Below, in pieces: positions 1 to 11,534 of a DNA stretch of 64,000 nt. Under the pieces are notes generated by a model, which had not been told where the DNA came from, did no database searches, and was given only the letters and a program-made list of their open reading frames with translations. Each line of letters begins with the position of its first letter. Position 1 is the first letter of the stretch. A program made the translations under genes and the position numbers. This DNA is from Taiwanofungus camphoratus. Taxonomy: Eukaryota; Basidiomycota; Agaricomycetes; Polyporales; Taiwanofungaceae. The stretch lies in the NCBI GenBank assembly GCA_003999685.1, contig CP021220.1, forward strand, positions 1,178,001 through 1,242,000. The letters run 5' to 3'.

Positions 1-715
1 TGACTGGTAAATGCGATTATTCATAATAAAATAAGCCGCCAATGGTCGAACTGGCATTCCATGACAACTTCTCAGTATCATCACTGAGAAGAACGTGCAT
101 TAATTATACCTTCTTCTGGCGACAGACGTTCTCGTTTGTGAATAATGAATAAGGATGGAGGTTGTGAATGTACGAGAGCGAATTCTATGCCCGTAAACCG
201 TCTGATGAATATAAATACTCTTCAGCTGCGCACCATAACATAGTAGCGGGACGTGATTACTTCAGTTCTTCCGCTTCGTTCTCCAAAGGCATTCCCGTAT
301 GCATTGTCTGCATACGCAACACCTGATTGTTGCTCTGTTTGTCGTAAAACATTGATGTAGCGAAATAGTCGAATACATTCCCATTGGTGAGTGGACCATG
401 CGCCTAAATGGTATGCATGAGAGCGTATTCTCATCACATTTGTCCAGGAAAGACCTGTATCCACTCGTGCCAAATGAAAAACCTGTGACTGTAGTCATCC
501 GGAGGATGCAGGTCGTTGAGGTCCATATTATTGTTGACGAAGAATTCAAACGCGTCGATTACGTCACAGTAACTAGTCACATACTTATTAGTTTTGGCCA
601 AGTTCAAGGCAGGACTTTCCAATGACAACGCAAGGCATACGTTTATCTTCTGCTGGAGGGTCGACCGGGGAAAAAAGAGAGCTCTCCGATTACACTCACA
701 GGCACCAAGCGTCAC
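1..715. other. Left-edge stretch without a recognisable gene
   Basis: Short open frames occur on both strands, but none has a recognisable motif, an intron pattern, or a reading frame that continues across plausible splice sites. A small perfect hairpin (9 bp stem, 6 base loop) sits near 67-90 and has no evident role. I see nothing else here. Confidence 0.5.
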
Positions 716-808
716 CACCCCACAGCGAGGGTCGAACTCGCAGCCTTTAGACACCCACCTATGCAATGCAGAATTCAGTAAGAGTCTATCCGATTGAGCT
801 AGGCGGGC
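716..808 (-). pseudogene. Decayed tRNA-Lys(CTT) copy
   Basis: Read on the minus strand this matches the two intact tRNA-Lys(CTT) genes at 26405-26488 and 32399-32482 along the 5' acceptor strand, the D arm and the T arm (GTTCGACCCTCGC-type loop). It differs in the middle: about 7 bases are lost after the D arm, about 18 extra bases lie near the intron/anticodon arm, and the 3' acceptor strand is altered. The anticodon arm can no longer fold normally. It is most likely a tRNA pseudogene. A tRNA-derived SINE head is possible, but no second copy of the sequence beside it is visible in this window. Confidence 0.75.
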
Positions 809-1506
809 CACGTGACGGTGTTGTGGTCATCTTGTCGGTATGGAGAGAATTATTATGACTTTCATTGACCAAGTGGGAGGGTGAGGGGGGGGGTGAGGGT
901 GGAGCGCGGTCTCATGGCCTAATTTACCCGCTAATTTACCTGGGCCTTTGTTCTATTTGACCTATGTGATTTACAGCTAATTTAGGCGGTCTGGGGGCAG
1001 GTAACACTAAGTAACTGGTAAATTTTGGTAAATTCATCTGTTAAATTTGGAGAGCACACCCGTTCTGCATCCCCATCCACAGAACCAAGAGGGTTCATTT
1101 ATCATCCTCTGCAGAGGTGACTGGAAGCAAGCATCATGCAAGTGTGTTATGTTGAACTGCCATATATAGTAAGATCTCTCTCCGAATGCAAGAGATGCCC
1201 ACAATATTTCATGGTTGCAAACAGTCTACTTACTCAAGCATGGCATTGATATATTAACTTCGATCATGAAGCACCGTAGTGAGCAGATTTTTTGGTTCTA
1301 CAAACCTTCAGGCCCCCACGCTATTTTACCCTGATTTACACCATGTTTTCTAGGCCATCTGAAATTTATGGTAATTTACAGGTATTTTACCTACCCAGAG
1401 CTAATTAACTATTTCCCGATGATGAAATACCGCAACAAGCAAACTTGTGCTAAGACGCGGTATGTACAAATAATGGGCATTAAAATGCGCCACTGATCTA
1501 TACTAT
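809..1506. other. AT-rich non-coding stretch with repeated TAATTTAC words
   Basis: No supported gene. The word TAATTTAC and close variants recur near 920, 932, 976 and 1372. The blocks near 920-943 and 1372-1394 share a similar layout (TAATTTAC, spacer, TAWTTTACCT) in direct orientation about 450 bp apart. This could be the worn ends of an old repeat, but no target duplication was found. Confidence 0.35.
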
Positions 1507-1514
1507 GCCAGAAG
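1507..1514. repeat. Left target-site duplication of the hAT-type element
   Basis: The octamer GCCAGAAG lies directly before the left inverted end and is repeated exactly at 2634-2641 directly after the right end. Confidence 0.85.
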
Positions 1515-2633
1515 CAGTGATGTACGGTCAGTGCCCAAGGTCATAGGTCACGGTCACTGACCCTACGACTGTCAGTGACTTTCCACTGACCCTGGTAGGG
1601 TCATGACCCTGAGGGTAACGCCGGGGTCTTGTCCAGAGTGGTGACAGAGGGCACCCTTCCTTATCGGTGGTGAACGCAGGCAGAGGTCACAGAGCAATCA
1701 TGGCAGACCAAGTTTGTATGATCACTGACACCTTATCGCAAATGGTAGATGTCGACTTCTAAGCGAGCGCGAGGCACGAGTGCGAACGTAGAATATAGTC
1801 TACGTACGGATTAGGCAGTGTGGCGCTTTCTCTCTTGTCCAGCGTCGCACACTGCCTAAACACTGCTCGACGACACAGCTCTAAGTCGACAGTGTCGCAT
1901 TGTTTTTCACCCACCCACCTCTCCCTTTGTCAGCAACTTGCATCTTCATCAGACGTATCAGCCTTTTGTTTTCTCCGACTCGATGCATCACTCCCGCGAC
2001 CTACCTGGGGCCGGAGTTGCTGAGGCCCACCTGCCCTCACAGCTCATGTTAGCATCTTCTCCCCTTGCTAGGTTCGGGCTCCTGTTTCGGGTCAAAAAAC
2101 CTCCGGTTTTTGCCCATATGCGCTACTATTACTAACTGATGTATTCACAATCCCTAATCACAAACTACTGTACCTACAGTTCATTCTCTCTCGAATCCAC
2201 ATACTGGCCGTACATAGAACAATATTGACCTTGATGCTGCATAATTTCCATCAAGCATCTCAATTGAACTCAAATCTCTCTTTGACTTTACCAGGACCAC
2301 TTGGGTGGAAAGATATGAGAGGGGTGCACACCATATCCTAGATGAACAGCTTGAATTGTATGAACTAATTGAATTAGATGTTGATGGTAAGGAGAAAGCA
2401 GCATTCAGTAGTATTGATGAGACGGCAGATACAATCCTTAGTACTTAATTGTATTTCTCTCGTGGCGCACGTTGAATGTTAGCTGCGACAACTTTATTGT
2501 CTTAGTAACGGGCCGCAGTCGGGCCGCTCTATGCCAGGACCGTGGGTAAGGTCACAGTCGGTAAGGTCAGATCAGGGTCAGGGTCACTGACTTGTGGAAA
2601 GTCACTGACTAGTCACTGACCCGCACATCACTG
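1515..2633. mobile_element. Non-autonomous hAT-type DNA transposon with 8 bp target duplication
   Basis: The element starts CAGTGATGTACGGTCAGTG and ends with the imperfect inverse of this (CACTGACCCGCACATCACTG). Direct copies of GCCAGAAG flank it at 1507-1514 and 2634-2641, a perfect 8 bp target-site duplication. An 8 bp duplication, CAGTG-type ends and many subterminal copies of GTCACTGAC / GTCAGTGAC in both orientations are hallmarks of the hAT superfamily. At 1119 bp it is far too short for a full transposase gene. A roughly 50-codon open stretch near 2300-2448 (plus strand, beginning at a WVERYE-like reading) may be a transposase remnant, but I cannot assign it. The perfect duplication suggests a fairly recent insertion. 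Confidence 0.85.
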
Positions 2634-2641
2634 GCCAGAAG
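2634..2641. repeat. Right target-site duplication of the hAT-type element
   Basis: Exact second copy of GCCAGAAG directly after the CATCACTG end of the element. Confidence 0.85.
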
Positions 2642-5600
2642 AACGTTCTGATGGTAGTGGACGGAATCGGGTTTCCCCGGGACCCCTATATGAGCTTTGA
2701 TCCCAAATTACCGAAAATGGGGGTCTGGGAGCCAAAATGTTCGATGCACTGGGGTGCATTGCTAGGTGCCAAAAATCACCGAAAATGGACCGATAAGCGG
2801 GCAGTCCGATGCCTAACCACCGAAATGAGAGGTTTCCGGCGATGGAGACACCCATTACAGTCATGCTTCCGGTCAGGTGCCAACCTAAAAAGGTTTTTTC
2901 GGTGAAAAACGAGATGGGTGCTCCAACACCGCGGAATCCGTTTCGAGGGCCAAAAATGCCAGGCAAATCAGGCGGCGAACTTTCTTAGAGGTTCGATCCC
3001 ACTTTTAACCGGAAATGACCATTTTAGGCCGATGTTATCTGAAAAACCACCGAATTGACCATGCTCGGACCACCGAAAAAGGATATGCTCAGGATCAAAG
3101 CTCTTACAGGGATTGGCGGTGGTCCTGGAGGGGCGCAACGACGCTATTTTGACAAGGCGAACTTAATGCCATTCATGTTCCAGGTACTTCATAGAATGTA
3201 AAGTGCGATGGCATCTGAAGTTCGACTTCTGAGTATTCAGGTTCACATCCCTTCCATCGTACTAAGTTTATAGCATCTCAGAAACAAACGTCTTAGATAT
3301 CTGAACCACACAAATGTCCAAACGCGTAGTAACTTTCCACTCAGTAATTTCATACCTACTCACATGAGAATTAGTATCGAGTCGGGGATAACTGTATATA
3401 CTCACCACATACGTGGTTCAAATTTGTCACCGAATATCAGCACGGACGGAGAACCGATGGCGATACTGGGACGTACTAACCAGGGTCAAGGGTATGAGTT
3501 AAATAAGATAGCATCCGTGATATACACAAGTGGCCTGCTGAACACCTCCAGCACTTTGATATCGGCAAAACTGCTCGGACTGAATAACGGTCTTAGACAG
3601 ATAGAAGAACTCCACAACCTGTTAGTGTAATACTGAAACAATGATCATCTGTGCGCGCCTCGTATCACATTACGAGGCGAGGGACGGTGCATATCACGCG
3701 TTTACCTGGCCTGTTTTCAACGAGTCAAAAGGCATGGAGACTGCCTGGCAAACGTCCTGCAGCGCTACTTTAGCTGCATACCGTATCATAGCGGTAACAA
3801 GACCGGCATTTTACTCCGTGACAATGTATTGCCAAGATATGTAGCTGGCGGAACGTTAGCAGTGATGAGCCACGGATGTGCACTCCTGGGAGCCATACGC
3901 ACAGAGCATGGGGCGAATCAAGAATCCTAGTGCCGTTCGGGATACGACATCCAGAAACAGTACCGACTGACTAGAAAAGTGACCGTGACCTCACATTGAA
4001 GAGCCAGCCGCACCCAAGGAGGCAGACAGGAAAAACCAAGAATAGCTAATTGTCCCAGATAGCGTCGTGTCGCGCATTGCTGACACATATACCAATAATC
4101 GGCGTGTTTACACTGCCACAGAAGGGACGCCACAAAGAGTTAGGCCCATGGACGATAAAATTTGATGCAAACCTGTCCACAAAGTATTGAGAATTTGATG
4201 GTGGCCGCTAATCAGGAGAGAAGCCCGTGGATTAGGAATACCGTCGCTGATCTGTCAGAAAGTTAGGTGCTGTCAAAACAAGCTCCTTAGCAAGCACAAC
4301 CGTACTGGGCGATTACTTCAGGAGACGGAGCATGACAGAGCACATATATGACCCACGGTGTACGTACAAACCCCGAGGTCGCTCTAGGCCGTAGCCTGAG
4401 AGCACTTCGTGATGCAGTAGATTGTTTTGGAAACACCAACGGGCGAAGAAAATCCGCTGTAGTAGACGGGGTAATCGACCTTGCATCAACGACCGACCTT
4501 TATACTGAGTGAGCTGCGTGCTGTGCTCGCTGGTCCCGCAGGATATTCAAGGTTCTGGACATGACGCACCGTAGCCTCTTTCTTACCTGAATTTCGGGAC
4601 CGGAGTCATGAGTGTCGAGCTCAAAATCGCGCTGATTTGCTTGATCGAGAACAAATCCTGAGATTATCTGATAATGAGCCTGGAAGATGGAGTCATAGAG
4701 CAAGTACGGCGCCAAATGTCGCTGCAATGTGCAATACCTGTGTAGTTGCATCAAAGTCTGACAGGTACGGTCAACCGCAATATTGCGTAGGCTTCGGTAA
4801 ATGCAGTGCTTCTTCAACGGTCGGTTCCCAACATCGACAGGATGAAAGCCGGAAAACAAAGACCCGGATATGCCACTTGACCTGTGTTGTGATGGCAACG
4901 CAGACCTCGACGAAGTAACTGGCCAAACAGACGAGGAAGAACTCTCGATACATCAGCGCGGTAGCCTAAATAGGATCCGAGGTTGGAAAAGACTCGCGAA
5001 CCTGCAGGGGTCAGAATAGGCCAGGACGTGTTGGCTGGCATGTCAATGTACTCCATAACGTTGATAAGACACGGAGCGTGTTCCGTTCACAAAAACGTGC
5101 TAGTTGTTCCGTAGCACCACTCGAGCTACAACAAGCTGGGAACGATAGGTGCCGTCCATTCTTGTGTGACAAAAAGCGATGAGGCTTCGTAAAAGGAGGT
5201 TACCGAACGGAATACAAGTATCCACATGCCTTTACGGCTCTGACATGTTGGTCAGCGGATTTCAGGGCCTACATTACACCAGCGGGGTGAAATACAGAAT
5301 AATATCACAAGCCGCAAGGACGCACAGTCTTGGCGAGAAGGGCCTGCCCAACAAGACATTCCCCCGCCAGGAGCACGATAGTCATCCACGGATGGTTTAT
5401 CCTCAAAAATTAGACAGGTTCATTGTGATAACCTCTCGTGCGCCTAGGGTATTTATATGCGTTCTTGAGACGCACTTTAAATGACCTATGGTACTGAAAT
5501 CTGCCAATAACGTCTTGTATTGCACTTGGAGAAGACTTTGGAGTATCCTTGACTCCAAGACAGCATGTTCAGGGTACATCCCACCGCGCCCCAGACCATC

Positions 5601-6182
5601 GGCACCGCCTCGTTTACAAATACTGATGGCATCACAGAGGTCGTGTCTGCATCGTGACTTACCTTTTCTGCTCACCCTTCGTGAGCACAGGATTTACCAG
5701 TTGGGATATGTGGAAAAAGAAGGAATGGGAGCAAAGTTCGGCGCCCGAGTGCCGAGTGATACGAGTCACTCTGTAAATGCGCGGGTCCGTTATGAGCAAC
5801 CAACTGACCATTGCGCGTTGTATCGAGCGAGACGAGTAGCAGTGAATGATGTATCGTGATAGATTGTCTTTTAAACTGCCAACCATCAACAGAGGCGGTT
5901 GCAAATGGGTTGGGATGGGACTGGATGGATACCGGCAACGGGCTCTGTGGGAAGAAGGCCGGCCCACAGGACCAAAAGAGGAAGGTGTATTGGATCCAAG
6001 CGCTTCGCCGATTGCACAGCCTAGGGGTGGGAACCCGCGGGGCGTACGTGTGCTGCCGCTTCCGCAGCACATTTTGACTCCTCCCTCCACGACAACACCC
6101 CTCTACTGCTCATCCCTTGCCCAAACCACACTCTCGCAGAGTACATAACACCTCTCCGCAGCCGCACATCCGTCTTTTCGAA
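2642..6182. other. Gene-poor stretch upstream of the zinc-finger gene
   Basis: No gene is supported. Frames of up to 143 codons exist on both strands, but they overlap each other in the GC-rich part, carry no recognised motif and have no consistent splice pattern. Between about 2700 and 3090 variants of ACCGAAAATGG / CCACCGAAA recur at least five times at irregular spacing. A 9 bp perfect hairpin (CGCCTCGTA with its complement, 6 base loop) lies near 3657-3680. The last 150 bp before 6183 should hold the promoter of the zinc-finger gene, but no clear TATA element was seen. Confidence 0.4.
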
Positions 6183-7429
6183 ATGACCGACTCACCTTTC
6201 ACCGACTCGCCTTTTGTGCCTTTGTACAACCCTGCTGGGGTCTTACCTCATCATAAGGGTGACGAGGCCGCGTACGGGCTTGACGATATCGAGTATCATA
6301 AGCAGTCCTTTGACTTCCTCCTTTACGGTGGAGGCGCGACTGGCGTTCTTGCCCCCCACCCCGATCAGTTCGAGTCGGAACTCGATTCGCTTGCCGCCTT
6401 CGACGCAGAGCTCAATCTCCTCCCTCAGGTGGAGACCGGGACTGGAGACATATTCTCCTTCTTAAGATCAGATACCCCCACCTGCGGGTCGACCTTTACC
6501 GTCTCATCCGAGTCGGTGTCAGGGTATGACTCTGGCTACGCCGACTCCATCTCAGGTCACTCCGAGAGCGTCTTCAACTTTAGCGCGCAGTCGCCCATCC
6601 AGAACCCTAGCTACGCCGCCAGCAACTATTCGTTCACCGGAGAACTCGACATGGATTTCCAGCGCCTCGGAATCCCTACGAACGATGACCACAGTGCATA
6701 CGGCGGCATCCCGTCATCGCCCTCGATGGGTAGCTCGCCCGGCAACGTGCCGAATATCGCACACTATTCCCCGCAGACATCGTTCTCGTCCCCGCGCGGG
6801 AGCTTCTCCGACTACGAGCCGGCGCAGCCGCAGCAGGTCCATATTGGCAGCTCAGCTGCCTCGGACTACTATCCGCAGATGCAAGCTGCGCAGATTAAGC
6901 AGCACCATAACTATACCGGTACAGGTGCGGGAGCGCAGTCCACCGTGTCCCCCTCCAACGTTTCTCCGTTGTTGCCCGCTGTCCCGCCCATCCCTCTCGT
7001 CAACCCGCACAAGGGAAAGATGGAGGGTATGCAGGACGACCCGAAGAGGAAGTACCAATGCCCGCAATGCCCTCGGGGTTAGATTGTCCTTACTGCTTTT
7101 CTTTTGCGGTGCTGATACTTTACTTCCTTGTTTGTACAGCCTTTGCTCGTGCGTACAACCTCAAGACCCATATTCAGACGCATGATCCCAACCGTTCGAA
7201 GCCGTATGCTTGCCACCACAAGACCTGTGGCAGGTCATTTAGTCGCAAGCATGATTTGACCCGTCACCTCGTCTCCATTCATCGTGCTGAGTCAGTGTCG
7301 TCGGTCACGTCGACCTCGGCGAGATCTATCGGTGTCGATAAAGGTCAGAGGTCCTGGTGCGAGGCTTGTGGTAAAGGTTTTGTTGGAAAGGGGAAGGAGA
7401 GGGGTTGTGACTGCGATGACGTGAAGTAA
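6183..7429 (+). CDS. C2H2 zinc-finger transcription factor, 394 residues
   Basis: Two exons, 6183-7077 and 7140-7429, joined across a GT-AG intron inside the first finger. The first 285 residues are low-complexity (Ser, Pro, Gln, Gly rich) and look like a disordered regulatory region. The C-terminal part has finger one, CPQC-x12-H-x3-H (the CPQC, then HIQTH), and finger two, CHHKTC-x12-H-x4-H (ending HLVSIH), joined by a linker rich in basic residues. A third Cys-rich stretch (CEACGKGF) near the end lacks the paired histidines. The start at 6183 gives MTDSPFTDSPF; an in-frame ATG at 6117 would add 22 residues. The layout (long disordered N-terminus, two C-terminal fingers) is that of fungal sequence-specific regulators. 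Targets are unknown. Confidence 0.85.
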
Positions 7430-8236
7430 TTGATGGTGTCTGAACATGCTGCTTTCGACTCTATGGTTTGCGTACGACTCGTTCACCGCGTCTCTTTCTC
7501 GAGTGCTGATTAATGTTCTAGCATCGTGCAACACTCGCGTCCGTCTAAGTGGTCTAGAGCAATCATCGGTCTTGCCCGGTTCCCATCTGGGCGATACCCT
7601 CTTCACCGCAACGACGTTCTACATTCGGTTTGAGTTGGGTTCTATGTGTCTCGGCTCAGATACCCGATCAAACCCATGTTATCCCCCCTCTCCACCTTCC
7701 ATCATCTGATGAGCCAGTTCCATTGTTCGATGAACGTTCTCCTACCGCCGTGCTGATGAAGGTCCTCCACTCGTTGTCATGATAGTCATGTGCTTGACTC
7801 CACATCTTTTTCGTCCAATCTGAGTCGGTGTATTTCCTCGACGTCACATATAATGATGCCTTCTCCGTATCTATTTTACTGTTCTTTTTTGGATAACGTT
7901 GTGCCGTAGGCTGATGTCCGTGTTGTTTCTCCTGTACTCCTGATCGTTTTTGCCTGTAGATACTCCATCGTATAAAGTTCTGTGAACTATGTTTAGTGTT
8001 CGCATATCTTAGTGAGCTTGGGCGTGACTTGCCCGTAGAGGCTGCCTACACCGGTGAGGACAAAGTATGCGATCAGGCAGAGTTGCCATATATGGGCACG
8101 CACGGTGGCTGCGTCAGGATGACGTCGTGCGCTGCGATGAGGACACTCTTGACTTCACGCTGTGGCCCAGTGAGATCCTTTATAATGGCTAGCTCCTCGT
8201 TGGTCCTCGTTCAACGTCCCTTTCCGCCTCACTACC
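7430..8236. other. Intergenic region between the zinc-finger gene and catalase
   Basis: Contains the 3' flank of the zinc-finger gene and the catalase upstream region. No coding frame is supported. A TTTATAAT element at about 8179-8186 lies some 50 bp before the catalase ATG and may act as its TATA box. Confidence 0.5.
8120..8127. promoter_or_regulatory. CRE-like TGACGTCG site upstream of catalase
   Basis: The octamer TGACGTCG differs by one base from the palindromic CRE/ATF site TGACGTCA and lies about 110 bp before the catalase start. Fungal stress catalases are known targets of Atf1-type bZIP regulators that bind such sites. The link here is inferred only from sequence and position. Confidence 0.35.
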
Positions 8237-10924
8237 ATGGCCAGTACTGTCTCAGCCGCCGCAAAACAAATTTACACCTCCGCGACCCAGAGCGCGAAGA
8301 TCGCCGACCTCGAGAAGGACTCCATCGACCCTGCGTCCAATCCGACAAGGGGCCTCACCACCGACCATGGTGTCTTTGTCACAGATACCGACAATTGGTA
8401 CGTGCTGCAATTTTGTCAAAACTTGAGCCGCTATTTATGTCATGTTTCCAGGCTAAAAGCCCAAGATGGCATACACACTGGACCTTCGTTACTCGAAGAC
8501 CAGGTAAGCAATCACATTCTGTGCAGAAGTTTCGCATATATTTACATTATTGTTGGCAGATTGGTCGCGAGAAGATTCACCGTTTCGACCATGAGCGCAT
8601 CCCCGAGGTAAGATATTTAGCGCAGCCTGTGATCCACAAGAGACTCAGCCCACCTTACGCAGCGTGTCGTACATGCTCGAGGGGTCGGTGCTCATGGATA
8701 CTTCAAAGTCTATGACGACCGTGCCTCGAATTACACGTACGCGCCCGTGCTGACCGATCCTTCGAGGACAACGCCGGTATTTCATCGCTTCAGTACCGTC
8801 CAAGGTTCTCGGGGCAGCGCGGTAAGCGAGCAATTGTTGCTTCGATGAGCTCGACATCTCATAATACCTCTGCGCAGGACACTGTTCGAGACGTTCGTGG
8901 CTTCGCTACAAAATTCTACACCCGAGAGGGAAACTGGGACCTCGTCGGCAACGACATCCCTGTCTTCTTCATCCAAGATGCCATCAAGTTCCCCGACTTC
9001 GTGCATTCCGTCAAGCCCGAGCCTCACAATGAGGTTCCCCAGGGACAGAGTGCCCACAACAACTTTTGGGACTTTGTCGGTCTCCAGCCTGAATGTATGT
9101 GACTAAAGATGCTGCTCGACTTGCATATGCTGAATATATGCGCATATAGCCGCTCACATGGTGATGTGGGTGATGTCTGATCGTGGCATTCCTCGTTCTC
9201 TCCGTATGGTTCAAGGCTTCGGTGTCAACACATACACCCTCATGAACACCAAAGGCGAACGCTTCTTCGTGAAGTTCCACTGGCTCCCTGAATTGGGTGT
9301 CCACAGTCTCGTGTGGGACGAAGCCCTCAAGATATGTGGTCAGGATCCTGGTATGTATACATCATACCATATTGCACGACAGCGCAACTCAACACTGCAC
9401 TGCTCAGACTTCCATCGCAAGGATCTCGAGGAGGCAATCGAGAACGGGGTCTACCCCAAGTGGAAGTTCGCCATCCAGACTATCCCAGAGGCCCGCGAAC
9501 ATGACTTTGACTTCGACATCCTCGACGCTACGAAGCTCTGGCCTGAGGAGCTCGTACCGCTCGAAATCATTGGTGAGATGGTCTTGAATAAGACCGTTGA
9601 TGAATACTTCCCCGAAACTGAGCAGGTTGCGTTCTGCACTGCTCATGTCGTCCCCGGTATCGGCTTCAGCGACGACCCCCTCTTGCAGGGCAGGAACTTC
9701 TCGTACTTCGACACTCAGATTACACGCTTAGGTGTAAACTGGGAGGAGCTCCCAATCAACCGCCCGCTTTGCCCTGTCTTGAATCACAAACGTGATGGTG
9801 CTATGAGGCACAAGATCACCAAGGGCCAGATTAACTACTGGCCGAACCGCAAGGACGCGGGTCGTCCCGTGCCGGCCGAGGAGGGCGGGTATGCAGAGTA
9901 AGTGACCCGCGTCATTTTTCTCAATCTCAGGTGATGTTGACCGCATTCATTTTAGCTTTGCCCAGAAGGTTGCTGGCATCAAGCAGCGCACCCGTGGCGC
10001 CAAGTTCAAGGAGCACTTCAACCAGGCCCAGCTCTTCTACAACTCGCTCACCCCGTATGAGAAGACTCATCTCATTTCTGCCATCTCATTCGAACTCAGT
10101 CACTGCGACGACCCCGTCGTCTACGAGTCTTACACCAAGGTCTTGAACAATATCGACTTTAATTTGGCGAAGCAGGTCGCCATCAATGTCGGCGGCGTCG
10201 TGCCTGAGAAGCCGGCGCGTGCAAACCACGGCAACTCTTCGTCTCCATTATCGGAGCTGTACTACGCTCCCAAAACGCCCACCATCGCCAGTCGTCGCAT
10301 CGCCATTTTGGTCGCGGATGGATTTAATCTCGCTGAGGTCACGGCGCTCCGTGCGGCGCTGAAGGCCGGGCAGGCCACTACCTGGATCATTGGGCCACGC
10401 CGTGGCAAGGTCTACCCCGCTAGCCAGGCGGTCGGCTCTGGGCAGGGCATCATGGCTGATCACCACTACGAAGGCCAGCGGAGCACGTTATTCGATGCCA
10501 TCATCATCCCGAGCGGCGCGGAGCATGCACAGAAGCTGGCGGAGAACGGACGCACTATCCACTGGGTCAGGGAGGCGTTCGGCCACTGCAAGGCTATTGG
10601 CGCTCTCGGCGAGGGTGAGTACCTCCGTGAAGAATGCAAGACTCGTGGTTCTGATGTGGTCGTGTCTTTGCAGGGGTTGCGTTCCTCCGTGAAGCTGCCC
10701 AGCTTCCGGGCATCCAGTTCGCGCCCAACCTGAACAGCGACGCCGTCACGATCTCGTACGGCGTGGTCACCGCAGGCAAGTATGACGCTGGCTCGGCCAT
10801 TGGGGATACGCTCAAGATCGGCCAGAGCGAGAAGGGTTTCGTGTCGAACTTCGCGTTTGCTGTCAGTAAACACCGCTGCTATGAGCGCGAGCTGGACGGG
10901 CTGACAGCAAAAGTTGCATACTGA
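8237..10924 (+). CDS. Large-subunit heme catalase with C-terminal GATase-like domain, 745 residues
   Basis: Nine exons: 8237-8397, 8452-8503, 8560-8607, 8663-8821, 8878-9094, 9150-9350, 9408-9897, 9956-10614 and 10674-10924. The enzyme breaks down hydrogen peroxide to water and oxygen. The catalytic His lies in [14 protein letters not shown]. The NADP-independent large-subunit core follows ([18 protein letters not shown], then NFWDF), and the heme-ligand Tyr lies in [11 protein letters not shown]. From about residue 510 a second domain, beginning [11 protein letters not shown], has the flavodoxin/DJ-1-type fold that marks clade 2 catalases. The length fits that clade (about 700-750). No N-terminal signal peptide is seen, so it is probably intracellular. 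It lacks an obvious SKL-type end (it ends KVAY), so a peroxisomal location is not shown. The splice phases are all consistent. Confidence 0.95.
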
Positions 10925-11160
10925 GCTGAACGAAAGAAGTAGTGAGAAATTTGTATGATCATGGACGTCACTGTAGCCGTAAAAATGCTTGTACAAGTAG
11001 CTCATGGGCCAGGAATTTGGAATGTTGTCGATGTGAATTGGATTCAGTGGTGTTCCAACACAAATTCGCCTTACATATTCCAATCTCGTGTTCTGATTGG
11101 CCTAGAAGCCAATTTTTGAATGGATTTGTGAGCATTCCAAATTGATCTACACATTAGAGC

Positions 11161-11215
11161 GTATTCGCACCCAACTTCGAATTAGTTTGCTCGAGTTCAA
11201 ATTGGGTGCGAATAC
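11161..11215. repeat. 55 bp near-palindrome with GTATTCGCACCCAA ends
   Basis: The 14 bases GTATTCGCACCCAA are followed 27 bases later by their exact inverse. The ends resemble those of the element at 11423-11534 (GTATTCGGCACCC), so both may be remnants of one MITE family. The right end abuts the Tc1-like MITE that follows. No target duplication was found. Confidence 0.55.
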
Positions 11216-11392
11216 AGTCAACTCCCTCTGAACCCATACCTCTCAAAACCCATACTCCCTCTAAACCCATAGCTTTTCCGATCCACCAAATTGCTTTGTG
11301 TGATGTAATAGTCTCCCCATAACCCATACTCCCTGATAACCCATAGCTCGTAGCTTCCACCGAGGGGGTATGGGTTAAGAGGAAGTTGACTG
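11215..11392. mobile_element. Short MITE with CAGTCAACT ends (Tc1/mariner-like)
   Basis: The left end CAGTCAACTCCCTCTGAACC is matched by an inverted copy at the right end (read inward: CAGTCAACTTCCTCTTAACC), continuing for about 28 bp with few mismatches. The flanking dinucleotide is TA on the left and CA on the right, compatible with a TA target site that has since changed. The inside holds direct repeats of the words CCCATACTCCCT and AACCCATAGC. At 178 bp it has no coding capacity. The size, the ends and the likely TA target fit a Tc1/mariner-type MITE. Confidence 0.65.
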
Positions 11393-11422
11393 CATGCTCT
11401 ATTGACCATATTGATATATTAA

Positions 11423-11534
11423 GTATTCGGCACCCGAGGGTCTCGACCAATCAAATTTTCAGCATTTGCGAAAGTCATCAAAAAAGACGAGCTTTTGACC
11501 AATCAGAAGCGACTGCTGGGGGGGTGCCGAATAC
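11423..11534. mobile_element. 112 bp MITE-like element with GTATTCGGCACCC ends
   Basis: GTATTCGGCACCC at the left is exactly inverted at the right (GGGTGCCGAATAC). Two direct copies of GACCAATCA lie inside. It has no coding capacity. A target duplication is not evident, so the class is uncertain. It shares its end pattern with the palindrome at 11161-11215. Confidence 0.55.

Noticed and set aside
920-1396. TAATTTAC-rich blocks as possible ends of a larger element
   Set aside because: The blocks are in direct, imperfect arrangement with no target duplication or coding remains between them.
1820-2135. Two short plus-strand frames inside the hAT-type element
   Set aside because: Random-looking sequence without transposase blocks; the element is non-autonomous.
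6526-7185. Plus-strand 219-codon frame
   Set aside because: Arg/Ser/Pro-rich out-of-phase shadow of the zinc-finger exon.
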